Below, one piece after another: positions 8,307 to 17,850 of a DNA stretch of 64,000 bases (the first letter of the stretch is position 1; each line of letters opens with the position of its first letter). Where the stretch lies: positions 3,079,248 to 3,143,247 of the forward strand of contig NZ_VTFT01000001.1 of NCBI RefSeq assembly GCF_008244685.1, given 5' to 3'. The translations under genes and the position numbers were made by a program. The DNA is from Luteimonas viscosa (GTDB lineage: Bacteria > Pseudomonadota > Gammaproteobacteria > Xanthomonadales > Xanthomonadaceae). Under the pieces are notes generated by a model. That model searched no databases, had not been told where the DNA came from, and saw only the letters and a list, made by a program, of their open reading frames with translations.

Positions 8307-11072
8307 TCAGAAGCGGTAGTTCAGGCCCAGCAGCCAGGTGCGACCCCATTCGATGTGCTCGAGCGGGCGGTCCCTGGTTCCGGCGTAGGTGCGGTAGGAC
8401 TCGTCGGTGATGTTGCTCGCCTGCAACAGCACGCTCAGGCCACCCAGGCCGGTGTGGTCGCCGAAGGCGTAGCTGACCTGCACGTCGGTGATGTCCTCGC
8501 CCACCACGTAGCGCAGGGTACGGTCGCCGTCGAAGTTGCCGATCTCGCCGACGAAGTCCGAACGCTTGCGCTGGCTGATCCGCGCCTCGAATCCGTTGCG
8601 CTCGTAGTACGCGGTCAGGTTGTACACGCGCTTCGACAGGCCCGGCAGCATGATCTCCTCGCTGCCGACGCTGCTCTGCGCGTTGGGCGGAGGCGGGATG
8701 GTGATGTCGCTGTCGTTGAAGCTGGCGCTGGCGACGATGCCGAAGCCGGTGAGCGCTGGCGCGAACAGATCCAGCGGCAGGGACGCGGTCAGCTCAAGGC
8801 CCCGCAGCGATCCGCCCTCGCCGTTGTAGGGAGCGGTGAAGCGTCCGGTGGTCTGGGTCGGGGGCTCGTTCGGGCCAGGCACGTAGTCGACCAGCAGGTC
8901 GCTGAAGTCGTAGCCGTCGCGGGACTCGGTGTAGATGTAGGTACGCAGGTCCTTGTAGTAGAACGCCGCGGCCACGTAGGCGCGCTCGCCGAAATACTTC
9001 TCGTACGACACGTCGAACGCGTAGGCACGCCAGGGATCGAGTTCGGGGTTGCCGCCCGAACCGCCCGGCTCGCCGGTTGCGGTATTGACGCCGAACTCCA
9101 GCGATGCACGCAGTTCGTCCACGCGCGGACGCGCGATCTGCTCGGCCAGGGCCACGCGAAGGGTCTGGTCGTCCGTCAGCGAGAACGCCAGGTTCAGGCT
9201 GGGCAGGACGTCGGTGTATTCCTTGCCGCGGGTGATCGGCTGCACGTTGTCGCCATCGGGGCGGGTCGAATCCCAGTAGCGCGAGGTCGAGGACTGGTCC
9301 ACGCGCTGCACCTGCACGCCGAAGTTGCCGCGCACCGGCACGCTGCCCCATTGCGTGTCGATGTTCGCACGCGCATAGCCGGTCGTGATCTCTTCGTCGA
9401 CCCGCCATGCCTTGGGGATCAGGTACGACAGGTTGTCGACGGGAATGAAGCTCATGTAGCGCGCGACGGCCGCCGGCACGTTCCAGGAAGGGATCATGCC
9501 CACGCCCGCGAAACCGAGGTCGACCAGGCCGTACTGCAGGTCCGCACCGATCGTGGTCTCGCCCTGGGCGCCGAGGTTGATGTTGCCCTCGGGCTGCCAT
9601 TTGCTCTTCTGGCGGTCCGCGTAGTTGACGCCGAGATCGACATCCACCAGCCAGCCCAGCGATTCGGGCACCGGCACGGAAGCGTCGAGACGCAACGCGC
9701 GCAGCTCGTCCTCCACCCGCGGCGTCTTGCCGTAGCCGGAGCCGTAGATCGTGTTGGTCAGGTACAGCGAGCCGGGATCGGAATAGTCGCGGCCCGGATC
9801 GAGCTGCGAGAAGCCGTCGCTGCGGAAGTCCAGCGCCACCGAATCGAGCTGCGGCGCGGGCAGGAGCTGGGTGTTGTTCTCCAGCAGCACTTCGTCGCGC
9901 TCGGTCTTGGAGTAGCTGACGTCGGCCACCAGTTCGACACTGCCGAGGTTGAAGGCATTGTTCCAGCCGAAGGCGCTGATCTCGTCCTCGCGGTGGTTGT
10001 ACATGCCGCGCACCAGCGGATAGACGTTGTTGGCGACGCCGCCGGTGAAGGTGCCGTCGCCGTTGATCGAGGGGTTGGTGACCTCGAGCCGCCCGTAACC
10101 GCCGTTGTAGTCGCCGATGTGCACCTCGAACTGGTTCGCGGTGCTGACCTGCGTGGCCTCCGAGTAGAACAGGTCGAGCGTACTCGTCCAGGCGTTGGAG
10201 GGACGGAACTGCAGCGTGGCCATCACGCCGTCGCGCTCGGTATTGCCGGTGCGGCGCAGGGCCTTTATGCCGTCGGAGTAGTAGGTGCCGGTGGGCACGC
10301 CCGGTCGCCAGCCGTCGCCGATCGGCTGCCAGGGCTCGTACAGGCCCACCTGGTTCTCCTGGATCGGCGTGTCCGAATGCGAATAGCCGATCGAGAAGCC
10401 GAAACGCCGGTCGTCGGAACGGGTGATGTAGCTGGCGTTGATGCGCTCGCCGTAGCCGGATGCGTCCGCCGCATTGCCCAGCGAGTTGTGCTGGCCGCGG
10501 ATGCTGACGACGCCTGCCGGCTCGTCGAAGTTCAACGGCCGCACCGTCTGCATGTCCAGCGTGCCGGTGAGCCCCTGGCCCACCAGGCGCGCGTCGGGCG
10601 TCTTGTACACGGTGACGCCGCTGATCAGTTCCGACGGGTACTGGTCGAACTCGACGCTGCGGTTGTCGCCGGTGCTCACCATCTCGCGGCCGTTGAGCAG
10701 GGTGGTCGAGAAGTCGGGCGAGAGCCCGCGCACGCTGATCACCTGGGCGCGGCCGGCGACGCGCTGCGCGGACAGGCCCGGAAGCCGGGCCAGCGACTCG
10801 GCGATGCTGACGTCGGGCAGCTTGCCGATGTCCTCCGACGAGATCGCCTCGACGATCGAGGTGGAATCGCGCTTGACCGAGATCGCGTCCTCGATCCCGC
10901 GCCGGATGCCGCGCACCACGACCGTATCGAGCTCGGACGTCTCGGTGGTCGCGGTCGGCGTGGCGTCGTCGGCCTCGTCGGGTTCGGTGGTCTGCGCATT
11001 CGCGGATGTCGCGGCGAAGCCGATGGCGGATGCGAGCGCGAGGCTCAGCAGGTTGCGTCGTGGGTTCAACAT
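8307..11072 (-). CDS. TonB-dependent outer-membrane receptor of the maltodextrin locus
   Basis: A 921-aa protein with a signal peptide (MLNPRRNLLSLALASAIGFAATSANA), a TonB-box-like ELDTVVVRG, a plug domain (about residues 60-190, with SISSEDIGKLPDVSIAESLARLPG-like content) and a long beta-barrel ending in the outer-membrane signature GLNYRF. Receptors with this plug type often import oligosaccharides. Co-location with an alpha-glucosidase, amylase, sugar MFS and LacI regulator points to maltodextrin uptake, like MalA of Caulobacter (inference). A GGGAGGGG site precedes the ATG. A LacI-type operator lies about 125 bp upstream of the start at 11197-11214. Confidence 0.92.
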   Translation of the reverse strand: MLNPRRNLLSLALASAIGFAATSANAQTTEPDEADDATPTATTETSELDTVVVRGIRRGIEDAISVKRDSTSIVEAISSEDIGKLPDVSIAESLARLPGLSAQRVAGRAQVISVRGLSPDFSTTLLNGREMVSTGDNRSVEFDQYPSELISGVTVYKTPDARLVGQGLTGTLDMQTVRPLNFDEPAGVVSIRGQHNSLGNAADASGYGERINASYITRSDDRRFGFSIGYSHSDTPIQENQVGLYEPWQPIGDGWRPGVPTGTYYSDGIKALRRTGNTERDGVMATLQFRPSNAWTSTLDLFYSEATQVSTANQFEVHIGDYNGGYGRLEVTNPSINGDGTFTGGVANNVYPLVRGMYNHREDEISAFGWNNAFNLGSVELVADVSYSKTERDEVLLENNTQLLPAPQLDSVALDFRSDGFSQLDPGRDYSDPGSLYLTNTIYGSGYGKTPRVEDELRALRLDASVPVPESLGWLVDVDLGVNYADRQKSKWQPEGNINLGAQGETTIGADLQYGLVDLGFAGVGMIPSWNVPAAVARYMSFIPVDNLSYLIPKAWRVDEEITTGYARANIDTQWGSVPVRGNFGVQVQRVDQSSTSRYWDSTRPDGDNVQPITRGKEYTDVLPSLNLAFSLTDDQTLRVALAEQIARPRVDELRASLEFGVNTATGEPGGSGGNPELDPWRAYAFDVSYEKYFGERAYVAAAFYYKDLRTYIYTESRDGYDFSDLLVDYVPGPNEPPTQTTGRFTAPYNGEGGSLRGLELTASLPLDLFAPALTGFGIVASASFNDSDITIPPPPNAQSSVGSEEIMLPGLSKRVYNLTAYYERNGFEARISQRKRSDFVGEIGNFDGDRTLRYVVGEDITDVQVSYAFGDHTGLGGLSVLLQASNITDESYRTYAGTRDRPLEHIEWGRTWLLGLNYRF

Positions 11073-11196
11073 GTCCCCTCCCGAAGGATCTGTTGCGGTG
11101 TGTGGATGCGTTTGTCGCGAGCGGTCATGGCCGCGCGTCGGGTGCGTCTTGGGCTGGATTCAATGGTAGGCGCGCACCGAGGGGCGCGCGCTGCGC

Positions 11197-11214
11197 TGCA
11201 TACGTATTCATCGA
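11197..11214. promoter_or_regulatory. LacI-type operator upstream of the TonB receptor
   Basis: TGCATACGTATTCATCGA contains a 14-bp near-palindrome (one mismatched pair) centred on the perfect ATACGTAT. The identical 18 bp occur in opposite orientation at 12948-12965, so the match is unlikely to be chance. The probable ligand protein is the LacI regulator at 16642-17706. Confidence 0.75.
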
Positions 11215-11227
11215 AGGAACGGCGCGC

Positions 11228-12922
11228 TCATGCCCGGCCGCGCGGCAACGTGCCGTACCAGGCGCCATGCGGCGGCAGGCGCAGTTCGCGTGCATCGAGC
11301 GTTCCCTCGGCGAGGCGGTGGCCGATGACAGGCACGGCGCCTCGCGCGAAGTCCGGCAACGCCATGGATACGGCCGTCGGCGAGAGGTTGAGGACCACCA
11401 GCACGCGCTGCGACTGGCTCTCGCGGATGAAGGCGAGGAGCTGGCCGGGCGCATCGATGAAGCGGATGCTGCCTTCGCGCAGCGCGGGTTGCGCATCCCG
11501 CCAATGCAGGAATGCACGCACGCCGTTCAGCACCGAATCCGGATCGGCCGCCTGCAGCCCGGCATTGGCAGCGAGGTGCGGCGCCGGCACCGGCAGCCAG
11601 GGCGTGCCGCTGGTGAAGCCGGCGTTCGCGCCGCCGTCCCACGGCATCGGCGTGCGACAGCCGTCGCGACCCTTGAAGTTGGGCCAGAAGGCGATCCCGT
11701 ATGGATCCTGCAGCGACTCGAACGGCACTTCGGCTTCCGGCAGCCCCAGTTCCTCGCCCTGGTACAGGCACACCGAACCGCGCAGCGAACACACCAGAGC
11801 GACGAGCAGCTTCGCCAGCCCCGGACCCGCGTCCGGGCCGCCCCAGCGCGAGACCGCGCGCTGCACGTCGTGGTTGGAGATCGCCCAGCACGGCCAGCCC
11901 TCGGTCATCGCCGCTTCCAGCCGCTCGACGGTGCCGCGGATGTAGGCGGCGCTGAACTCGTCGGTCAACAGCTCGAAGCTGTAGCCCATGTGCAGGCGGT
12001 TCGGCGTGACGTACTCGGCGGTGGTGGCCAGCGAGTCTTCGGAGGAAATCTCGCCGAGCGTCGTTGCGCCCGGATAGCGGTCGAGCAGGGCGCGCAGCGC
12101 TTCGAGGAACGGCAGGTTCTCCGGCTGCGTGTTGTTGTGGTGGTGGTACTGGTAGGCGTAGGGGTTGTCGGTGCTGAAACCGCGACCCGCGCGCAGTTCA
12201 ACGGGTTTGGGCGGGTTGTCGCGCAGCCGGCGATCGTGGAAGCAGAAGTTGATCGCGTCCAGGCGCAGGCCGTCGACGCCGCGGTCGAGCCAGAACTTCA
12301 CGTTGTCCAGCGTCGCGGCCTGCACGTCCGGGTTGTGGAAGTTGAGGTCGGGCTGCGAGGCCAGGAAATTGTGCAGGTAGTACTGCTCGCGTCGCGGTTC
12401 CCAGCGCCAGGCGACGCCGCCGAACAGCGACATCCAGTTGTTCGGCGGGGTGCCGTCCGGTTTCGGATCGGCCCAGACGTACCAGTCGGCCTTCGGATTG
12501 TCGCGGCTCTGGCGGCTTTCGCGGAACCAGGCGTGCTGGTCGGAGGTATGGCTCAGCACCTGGTCGATCATCACCCGGATGCCGAGCGCATGCGCCCTGG
12601 CGAGCAGGCGGTCGAAGTCGTCGAGCGTGCCGAACAGCGGATCGACGTCGCGGTAGTCGGCGATGTCGTAGCCGAAGTCGGCCATCGGCGAGCGGAAGAA
12701 CGGGGAGATCCACACCGCGTCGACGCCGAGGCTGGCGACATGGTCGAGGCGCTCGATGATGCCGGGCAGGTCGCCGACGCCGTCGCCATTGGTGTCCATG
12801 AAGCTGCGCGGGTAGATCTGGTAGATCACCGCGCCGCGCCACCAGTCGTCCGCCCTCCCTGCCGCCACCTTGCACCCCGACCCCGTTTCGACGGGCGCCA
12901 CTATTCCACAACGGCCGGCCAT
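11228..12922 (-). CDS. GH13 alpha-glucosidase
   Basis: Glycoside hydrolase family 13 enzyme, cytoplasmic by absence of a signal peptide. It hydrolyses maltose/maltodextrins from the non-reducing end. Start of the catalytic domain: WWRGAVIYQIYPRSF, followed by DTNGDGVGDLPGI. Catalytic regions: GLRLDAINFCFHD (nucleophile Asp), TLGEISSED (acid/base Glu) and ISNHDVQRAV (third acidic residue). Two starts are possible: ATG at 12922 (used here, 564 aa) and GTG at 12868, which gives a more typical short N-terminus and leaves about 80 bp to the operator at 12948. It is divergent from the MFS transporter across that operator. Confidence 0.9.
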   Translation of the reverse strand: MAGRCGIVAPVETGSGCKVAAGRADDWWRGAVIYQIYPRSFMDTNGDGVGDLPGIIERLDHVASLGVDAVWISPFFRSPMADFGYDIADYRDVDPLFGTLDDFDRLLARAHALGIRVMIDQVLSHTSDQHAWFRESRQSRDNPKADWYVWADPKPDGTPPNNWMSLFGGVAWRWEPRREQYYLHNFLASQPDLNFHNPDVQAATLDNVKFWLDRGVDGLRLDAINFCFHDRRLRDNPPKPVELRAGRGFSTDNPYAYQYHHHNNTQPENLPFLEALRALLDRYPGATTLGEISSEDSLATTAEYVTPNRLHMGYSFELLTDEFSAAYIRGTVERLEAAMTEGWPCWAISNHDVQRAVSRWGGPDAGPGLAKLLVALVCSLRGSVCLYQGEELGLPEAEVPFESLQDPYGIAFWPNFKGRDGCRTPMPWDGGANAGFTSGTPWLPVPAPHLAANAGLQAADPDSVLNGVRAFLHWRDAQPALREGSIRFIDAPGQLLAFIRESQSQRVLVVLNLSPTAVSMALPDFARGAVPVIGHRLAEGTLDARELRLPPHGAWYGTLPRGRA

Positions 12923-12947
12923 CCAAGCCGGCGCCGGCGCGCTCTTC

Positions 12948-12965
12948 TCGATGAATACGTATGCA
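12948..12965. promoter_or_regulatory. LacI-type operator between glucosidase and transporter genes
   Basis: Exact reverse complement of the 18 bp at 11197-11214. It sits in the divergent intergenic region and could control both the alpha-glucosidase (minus strand) and the MFS-amylase pair (plus strand). Confidence 0.75.
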
Positions 12966-13144
12966 TGCCCAGGCGCGGCGGTGGGGCGCACGACCATGCC
13001 TGCGCGCGTTGAAGAGGCAGGAAACAAGCGGTTTTTCGCTGTTCCGGTGCGCATCCGATGCAGCGGTCGCTGTTGCATCGCCGCAGGGACAGGCCCCGCG
13101 ATTCCGTGGACAATGCGCGCGTCGCAACGGGGAGTGCGGGTCGG

Positions 13145-14644
13145 ATGGCGAGCAAGCCGCAGCTGTCGTTCTGGCAGATCTGGAACATGTGTTTCGGGTT
13201 CCTCGGGATCCAGTTCGGCTTCGCGTTGCAGAACGCGAACGTCAGCCGCATCTTCCAGACGCTCGGCGCGGACATGGAGCAGGTGCCGGGGCTGTGGATC
13301 GCCGCGCCGCTGACCGGCTTGCTGGTGCAACCCGTGATCGGCTACTTCTCCGACCGTACCTGGACACGACTCGGGAGGCGGCGACCCTATTTCCTCTGGG
13401 GCGCGGTGTTCTCGACGCTTGCGCTGTTCGTCATGCCCAACTCGCCGCAGCTGTGGATCGCCGCCGGCACGCTGTGGATCCTCGACGCTTCGCTCAACGT
13501 GTCGATGGAGCCGTTCCGCGCCTACGTCGGCGACCAGCTCTCGCCGCGGCAGCGGCCGACGGGCTACGCGATGCAGAGCTTCTTCATCGGCGTGGGCTCG
13601 GTGGTCGCGAGCCTGCTGCCGTGGCTGCTGGCGAAGGCGGGCGTGGCCAATACCGCGGGCCCGGGCGAGGTGCCCGATACGGTGCGCTATGCGTTCTATG
13701 CCGGTGGCGCGGTGCTGTTCCTCGCCATCCTGTGGACCGTGCTGCGCTCGCGCGAGTATCCGCCGGAGGTGTTGCGCTCGTTCGACGATGCCGAGCCCGA
13801 AGGGCCGCCCCGTGACGACGCCAAGGTGCCGGGTGCCACGGGAGGTCTGTCATGGCTGCTCGCCGGTGCAATCGGCATCGTCCTGATCTGGCAAGCCGGC
13901 TGGGACCGGTTGCTCTACGTGCTCGCCTCGCTGCCGCTCGCCTACGGCCTGCTGCGCCTGGTCGCTCCGTCGCTGCGCGAAGGCGCGATGCTCGCTTCGC
14001 TCACGGCCGACCTGCACGACATGCCGGCCACGATGCGCCGGCTCGCCGTGGTCCAGTTCTTCTCCTGGTTCGGCCTGTTCTGCATGTGGATCTACACCAC
14101 GGCCGCGGTCACCAGCGTGCACTACGGGACCGCCGACACCGCCTCGGCGGCCTGGAACGAGGGCGCGAACTGGGTGGGCGTGCTGTTCGCGGCCTACAAC
14201 GGATTCGCCGCGCTGGCGGCGATCGCGATCCCGTGGATGGCGCGACGCCTTGGCTTGCGTGCCAGCCACCTGGTCAACCTCTGTCTCGGTGGCCTCGGGC
14301 TGGTCTCGATCGCCTTCATCCGCGATCCGCAATGGTTGCTGCTGTCGATGGTCGGCGTCGGCTTCGCCTGGGCCTCGATCCTGTCGCTGCCGTACGCGAT
14401 GCTGTCCGACAGCCTGCCGGCGGCGAAGATGGGCGTGTACATGGGCATCTTCAATTTCTTCATCGTGATCCCGCAGCTGGTTGCCGTGAGCACGCTGGGC
14501 GTGCTGCTGGCGCACGTGCTCGGCGGCGATCCGATGCGCGTGCTGATGTTCGGCGGCGCCAGCCTGGTGGTGGCGGGGCTGTGCGTGCTGCTGGTGCGAC
14601 TACCGCGTGGGAGCGAGGCCGGTCCGGTTTCGTCGCTTCGATGA
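13145..14644 (+). CDS. MFS sugar (maltose/sucrose-type) transporter
   Basis: A 499-aa inner-membrane protein with about 12 hydrophobic segments. The loop GYFSDRTWTRLGRRRPYFLWG after TM2 is the MFS/GPH-type signature typical of SLC45-like sucrose/maltose carriers, as are SMEPFRAYVGDQL and the late DSLPAAKMGVYMGIFNFFIVIPQ segment. The start MASKPQLSFWQIWNM was chosen because the membrane domain begins directly after it; upstream codons look non-coding. It probably imports maltose or small maltodextrins released by the amylase. It is first in a plus-strand pair with the amylase gene, separated by a repeat element. Confidence 0.88.
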   Translation: MASKPQLSFWQIWNMCFGFLGIQFGFALQNANVSRIFQTLGADMEQVPGLWIAAPLTGLLVQPVIGYFSDRTWTRLGRRRPYFLWGAVFSTLALFVMPNSPQLWIAAGTLWILDASLNVSMEPFRAYVGDQLSPRQRPTGYAMQSFFIGVGSVVASLLPWLLAKAGVANTAGPGEVPDTVRYAFYAGGAVLFLAILWTVLRSREYPPEVLRSFDDAEPEGPPRDDAKVPGATGGLSWLLAGAIGIVLIWQAGWDRLLYVLASLPLAYGLLRLVAPSLREGAMLASLTADLHDMPATMRRLAVVQFFSWFGLFCMWIYTTAAVTSVHYGTADTASAAWNEGANWVGVLFAAYNGFAALAAIAIPWMARRLGLRASHLVNLCLGGLGLVSIAFIRDPQWLLLSMVGVGFAWASILSLPYAMLSDSLPAAKMGVYMGIFNFFIVIPQLVAVSTLGVLLAHVLGGDPMRVLMFGGASLVVAGLCVLLVRLPRGSEAGPVSSLR

Positions 14645-14656
14645 TACTCACCGCAA

Positions 14657-14739
14657 TGTCATCCCGAACGCAGTGAGGGATCTGCTTTCCGGCGTTCGGG
14701 GCTGCATGGAGCAGATCCCTCACTGCGTTCGGGATGACA
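14657..14739. repeat. Perfect 29-bp inverted repeat (dispersed GTCATCCCGA family, copy 1)
   Basis: Arms 14657-14685 and 14711-14739 are exact reverse complements over 29 bp, with a 25-bp centre. Each arm carries the core GTCATCCCGAACGCAG / GTGAGGGATCT. Related, more diverged copies occur at 21921-21989 and 23072-23144. A shorter palindrome (GTCCCG..CGGGAC) follows at 14740-14755. It lies between the transporter and amylase genes and might attenuate or stabilise the mRNA. Confidence 0.85.
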
Positions 14740-14805
14740 GTCCCGTGTGCGGGACGACATTTCCATGTTCGGAATGACAATTTCGCGTTTCGAGGAAGAA
14801 GGTCA

Positions 14806-16518
14806 ATGACGATGCGTGCCGTGCTCCTGCTGATCCTGTCCCTCCTGCTGCCGGCGTGTGCGGACGCGGATCGACCTGCGCCGACAGTTGCAGACGCCTA
14901 TGGCACGCTAGAACCGTTCGCCAGCGAAGCTGTGTACTTCGTCGTCACCGACCGCTTCGTCAATGGCGATCCGTCCAACGACCAGCGAAACCAGGGCGGC
15001 GAGCGCCGTACCTTCGACCTCCCGCTCGAGCCCTGCGACGGCGTAGCCGGCAACATCGGCTACCTCGGCGGCGATTTCCGCGGCATCGCCGACAACCTCG
15101 ACTACATCCGTGGCATGGGCTTTTCCGCGGTGTGGATCACGCCGGTGGTCGACAATCCCGACGAAGCGTTCACCGGCGGCGAGACCCCGGGCTGCGGCAG
15201 CATCCTCACCGACCGTGGCAAGACCGGCTACCACGGCTACTGGGGCGTGAACTTCTTCGAGGTGGACGAGCACCTGCCGAGTCCCGGCATGCAGTTCCGC
15301 GATCTCGCAGATGCGATGCACGCCCGGGACATGAAGCTGGTACTCGACATCGTCGGCAACCATGGCTCGCCCGGATGGACGATGACCGCGCCGCAGCCAA
15401 AGTTCGGCAAGCTGTACGACCGTGACGGCACGCTGATCGCCGACCACCAGAACCTGCCGCCGCAGCAGCTCGACCCGGAAGGCAACCCGCTGCACGCGTT
15501 CTACAACGATACCGGGCCGGTCGACGCGAAGCACGGGTCGATCTTCGACGGCAACCTCGCCCAGCTCGCCGACTTCGATGCCGGCAACCCGGCGGTGCTC
15601 GAGTACCTGGTCGACGCGTACAGCCATTGGATCGACCAGGGCGCGGACGCGTTCCGCATCGACACCATCGCCTGGATGCCATCGTCGTTCTGGCAGGCGT
15701 TCAGCGAGCGCATCCGCGCCAAACGCCCGGGCTTCTTCATGTTCGGCGAGGCCTTCGACTACGACGCGGCGAAGATCGCGGTGCATACGCTGCCCGGCAA
15801 CGGCGGGGTGAGCGTGCTCGATTTCCCGATGAAGCAGGCGATGGACGAGGTCTTCGGGCGCAAACAGGCCGGTTTCGAGCGCCTGGCGCCGACGTTGTTC
15901 CTCGAAGGGGGGCCGTACGCCAACCCCTACGAGCTGGCCACGTTCTACGACAACCACGACATGCCGCGCATGGACGCCAGCGACGAGGGCTTCATCGATG
16001 CGCACAACTGGCTGTTCACCGCGCGTGGCATCCCGGTGGTCTACTACGGCTCGGAAGTCGGCTTCATGCGCGGTCGCGCCGAACATGCCGGCAACCGCAA
16101 CTATTTCGGCCAGGCCCGCGTCGACGCGGCGGCCGAGAGTGCGATCCACCGCAACCTGACGCGGATCGCGACACTGCGCCGCGACACCCCGGCATTGCAG
16201 CGCGGGCTGCAGGTCAACGTCCGGCTGGAAGGCGAGTCGGCGGCGTTCTATCGTGTCCACCAGCACGGGGGCGACGCGCAGGCCGCGCTGGTACTGCTGA
16301 ACAAGGGCGACGCAGCGCGGCGCATCGTCGTCGACACCCTCGTGCAGCCGGGCGACTGGCGCGACGCGTTCTCGGGCGAAACGGTGCGCATCGACCGGCG
16401 CATCGATCTCGAGGTGCCCCCACACGGCGTACGCGTGCTGCTGCGCGATGCGCCGATCGATGCGCCCGGGCTGCAGGTGGCGCTGGCTCGGGCCATGGCG
16501 GCTCCGCACGCGCAATAG
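14806..16518 (+). CDS. GH13 alpha-amylase, predicted lipoprotein
   Basis: A 570-aa secreted GH13 enzyme with a lipoprotein signal: MTMRAVLLLILSLLLPAC has lipobox LPAC, so Cys18 is probably acylated. Catalytic core: VYFVVTDRFVNGDPSND, then DAFRIDTIAWMP (nucleophile Asp), FMFGEAFDY (Glu) and FYDNHDMPRM (Asp), with a C-terminal beta domain. The closest known types are cyclomaltodextrinase/CGTase-like amylases. A GAGGAAGAAGG site precedes the ATG. It likely cuts starch or dextrins on the cell surface or in the periplasm, feeding the TonB receptor, transporter and glucosidase. Confidence 0.9.
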   Translation: MTMRAVLLLILSLLLPACADADRPAPTVADAYGTLEPFASEAVYFVVTDRFVNGDPSNDQRNQGGERRTFDLPLEPCDGVAGNIGYLGGDFRGIADNLDYIRGMGFSAVWITPVVDNPDEAFTGGETPGCGSILTDRGKTGYHGYWGVNFFEVDEHLPSPGMQFRDLADAMHARDMKLVLDIVGNHGSPGWTMTAPQPKFGKLYDRDGTLIADHQNLPPQQLDPEGNPLHAFYNDTGPVDAKHGSIFDGNLAQLADFDAGNPAVLEYLVDAYSHWIDQGADAFRIDTIAWMPSSFWQAFSERIRAKRPGFFMFGEAFDYDAAKIAVHTLPGNGGVSVLDFPMKQAMDEVFGRKQAGFERLAPTLFLEGGPYANPYELATFYDNHDMPRMDASDEGFIDAHNWLFTARGIPVVYYGSEVGFMRGRAEHAGNRNYFGQARVDAAAESAIHRNLTRIATLRRDTPALQRGLQVNVRLEGESAAFYRVHQHGGDAQAALVLLNKGDAARRIVVDTLVQPGDWRDAFSGETVRIDRRIDLEVPPHGVRVLLRDAPIDAPGLQVALARAMAAPHAQ

Positions 16519-16641
16519 GGGGCGCCGTCCGACAACGCCCGCGCCCCACGAGGGAGAGCACCCGCGGTCGCGGGTACGGGCCGTCGCACGCGTGGCCGGC
16601 TCGCAGTCCGCGTGCGGACGGCGGCGGAGCGGGCGCCGCGG

Positions 16642-17706
16642 CTACGCCACCGCGCCGCTGGACTTGCGCACCACCAGCGACGTCGGCAGCCGCGTGCGTT
16701 CCGCCGGTTCCCCGTTGACCAGGTGCACCAGGGCTTCGACCAGCAGTTCTCCGGCGCGGATCGTGTCCTGCACCACGGTGGTCAGCGCCGGAGTGGCGAT
16801 GCGCGCCGCGGGAATGTCGTCGAACCCCACGATCGCCACGTCCTCCGGGATGCGCAGTCCGTTTTCCTGCAAGGCGTGCATCGCGCCGATCGCGATCAGG
16901 TCGCTGGCAGCGAACACCGCGTCGAACGGCAGTCCGCGGCCGAGCAGGGACAACGCCGCGGCGTAGCCGGAATCCTCCGCGCTTTCCGCATCCACCTGCA
17001 GCGCGCGGTCGAGCGAGAACCCGGCCGCCTTCAATGCCTCGTCGCAGCCGCTGTAGCGGTCGAGGAACTCGGGGTAGTGGTTCGAGGCATCGCCGAGGAA
17101 GGCGATGCGGCGGCGCCCGACGGCCAGCAGGTGTTCGCCGGCCAGGCGTCCGCCGCCGACGTTGTCGCAGCCGATCGACAGGCCCGGCTGGTCCGGCATC
17201 ACCGCGCCCCAGCGCACGAACGGCGTGCCCTGTTCCACCAGCTTGGTGAGCTTGCCCTGGTGGGCGAGGTAGTCGCCGTAGCCGAGCAGGATCAGCCCGT
17301 CGGCCTTGTGGCTGTCGCCGTATTCGGCGTGCCAGTCGTCGGAGAACTGCTGGAACGAGATCAGCAGGTCCTGGCCGTGGCGCGCGCAGGCCCGGGTGAT
17401 CGAACCCAGCATCGGGAAGAAGAACGGGTTGATGTGCGACTCGTCCGGGGTCGGGTCCTCGAACAGCAGCAGTGCCAGGGTCCCGGCATGCTGGCGGCGC
17501 AGGCCCGAGGCGTTCTTGTCGACCTTGTAGTTGAGCTGCTCGGCGATCGCCAGGATCCGCCTGCGGGTCTCCTCGTTCACCATCGGGCTGCCGCGCAGCG
17601 CGCGCGACACCGTCGGCTGGGACACTCCTGCCAGGTGGGCGATGTCGAGCGAGGTGGGCTTGCCGCGGATGTTCATGCCGGAGACGCCGGGAGCAGGCGG
17701 CATCAT
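16642..17706 (-). CDS. LacI-family transcriptional regulator of the maltodextrin locus
   Basis: A 354-aa LacI/GalR protein. The N-terminal helix-turn-helix [22 protein letters not shown] has the usual hinge after it, followed by a periplasmic-binding-protein-like effector domain ([29 protein letters not shown]-like, [19 protein letters not shown]). The start is uncertain: ATGATG at 17706 gives ten extra residues, while [11 protein letters not shown] at 17676 is a more usual LacI N-terminus; neither has a strong ribosome site. It is convergent with the amylase gene. It most likely represses from the two identical 18-bp operators (inference). Confidence 0.9.
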   Translation of the reverse strand: MMPPAPGVSGMNIRGKPTSLDIAHLAGVSQPTVSRALRGSPMVNEETRRRILAIAEQLNYKVDKNASGLRRQHAGTLALLLFEDPTPDESHINPFFFPMLGSITRACARHGQDLLISFQQFSDDWHAEYGDSHKADGLILLGYGDYLAHQGKLTKLVEQGTPFVRWGAVMPDQPGLSIGCDNVGGGRLAGEHLLAVGRRRIAFLGDASNHYPEFLDRYSGCDEALKAAGFSLDRALQVDAESAEDSGYAAALSLLGRGLPFDAVFAASDLIAIGAMHALQENGLRIPEDVAIVGFDDIPAARIATPALTTVVQDTIRAGELLVEALVHLVNGEPAERTRLPTSLVVRKSSGAVA

Positions 17707-17758
17707 GCCACCTGCCGCCCCGGCGCCCCGGTGCAGCGCAACATCGCCCGATCCGCGG

Positions 17759-17764
17759 TAGAAT
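17759..17764 (+). promoter_or_regulatory. Candidate -10 box (TAGAAT) for thrS
   Basis: TAGAAT matches the -10 consensus at five of six positions. No good -35 is visible. The predicted transcript start near 17771 would include the whole leader described below. Confidence 0.4.
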
Positions 17765-17819
17765 CCGGGTTCGACCCGACCACGAGGTGGCCCGCGGAAA
17801 CGCCGGCCGAGCGTGCGAC

Positions 17820-17846
17820 ATGCGCACTACCACCGCCCACCGCTGA
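17820..17846 (+). CDS. Threonine-rich leader peptide of thrS (MRTTTAHR)
   Basis: Eight-codon ORF ATG CGC ACT ACC ACC GCC CAC CGC then TGA, with three consecutive Thr codons. It sits directly before an antiterminator/terminator pair and about 150 bp upstream of thrS. The ribosome site (GAGCG) is weak. The context matches a classical attenuation leader: low charged tRNA-Thr would stall the ribosome at the Thr run. Confidence 0.65.
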   Translation: MRTTTAHR

Positions 17847-17850
17847 CCGA

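Noticed and set aside
8283-11945. 1220-aa plus-strand ORF opposite the TonB receptor
   Set aside because: Antisense shadow of the receptor and glucosidase genes; composition is low-complexity and no motif is seen.
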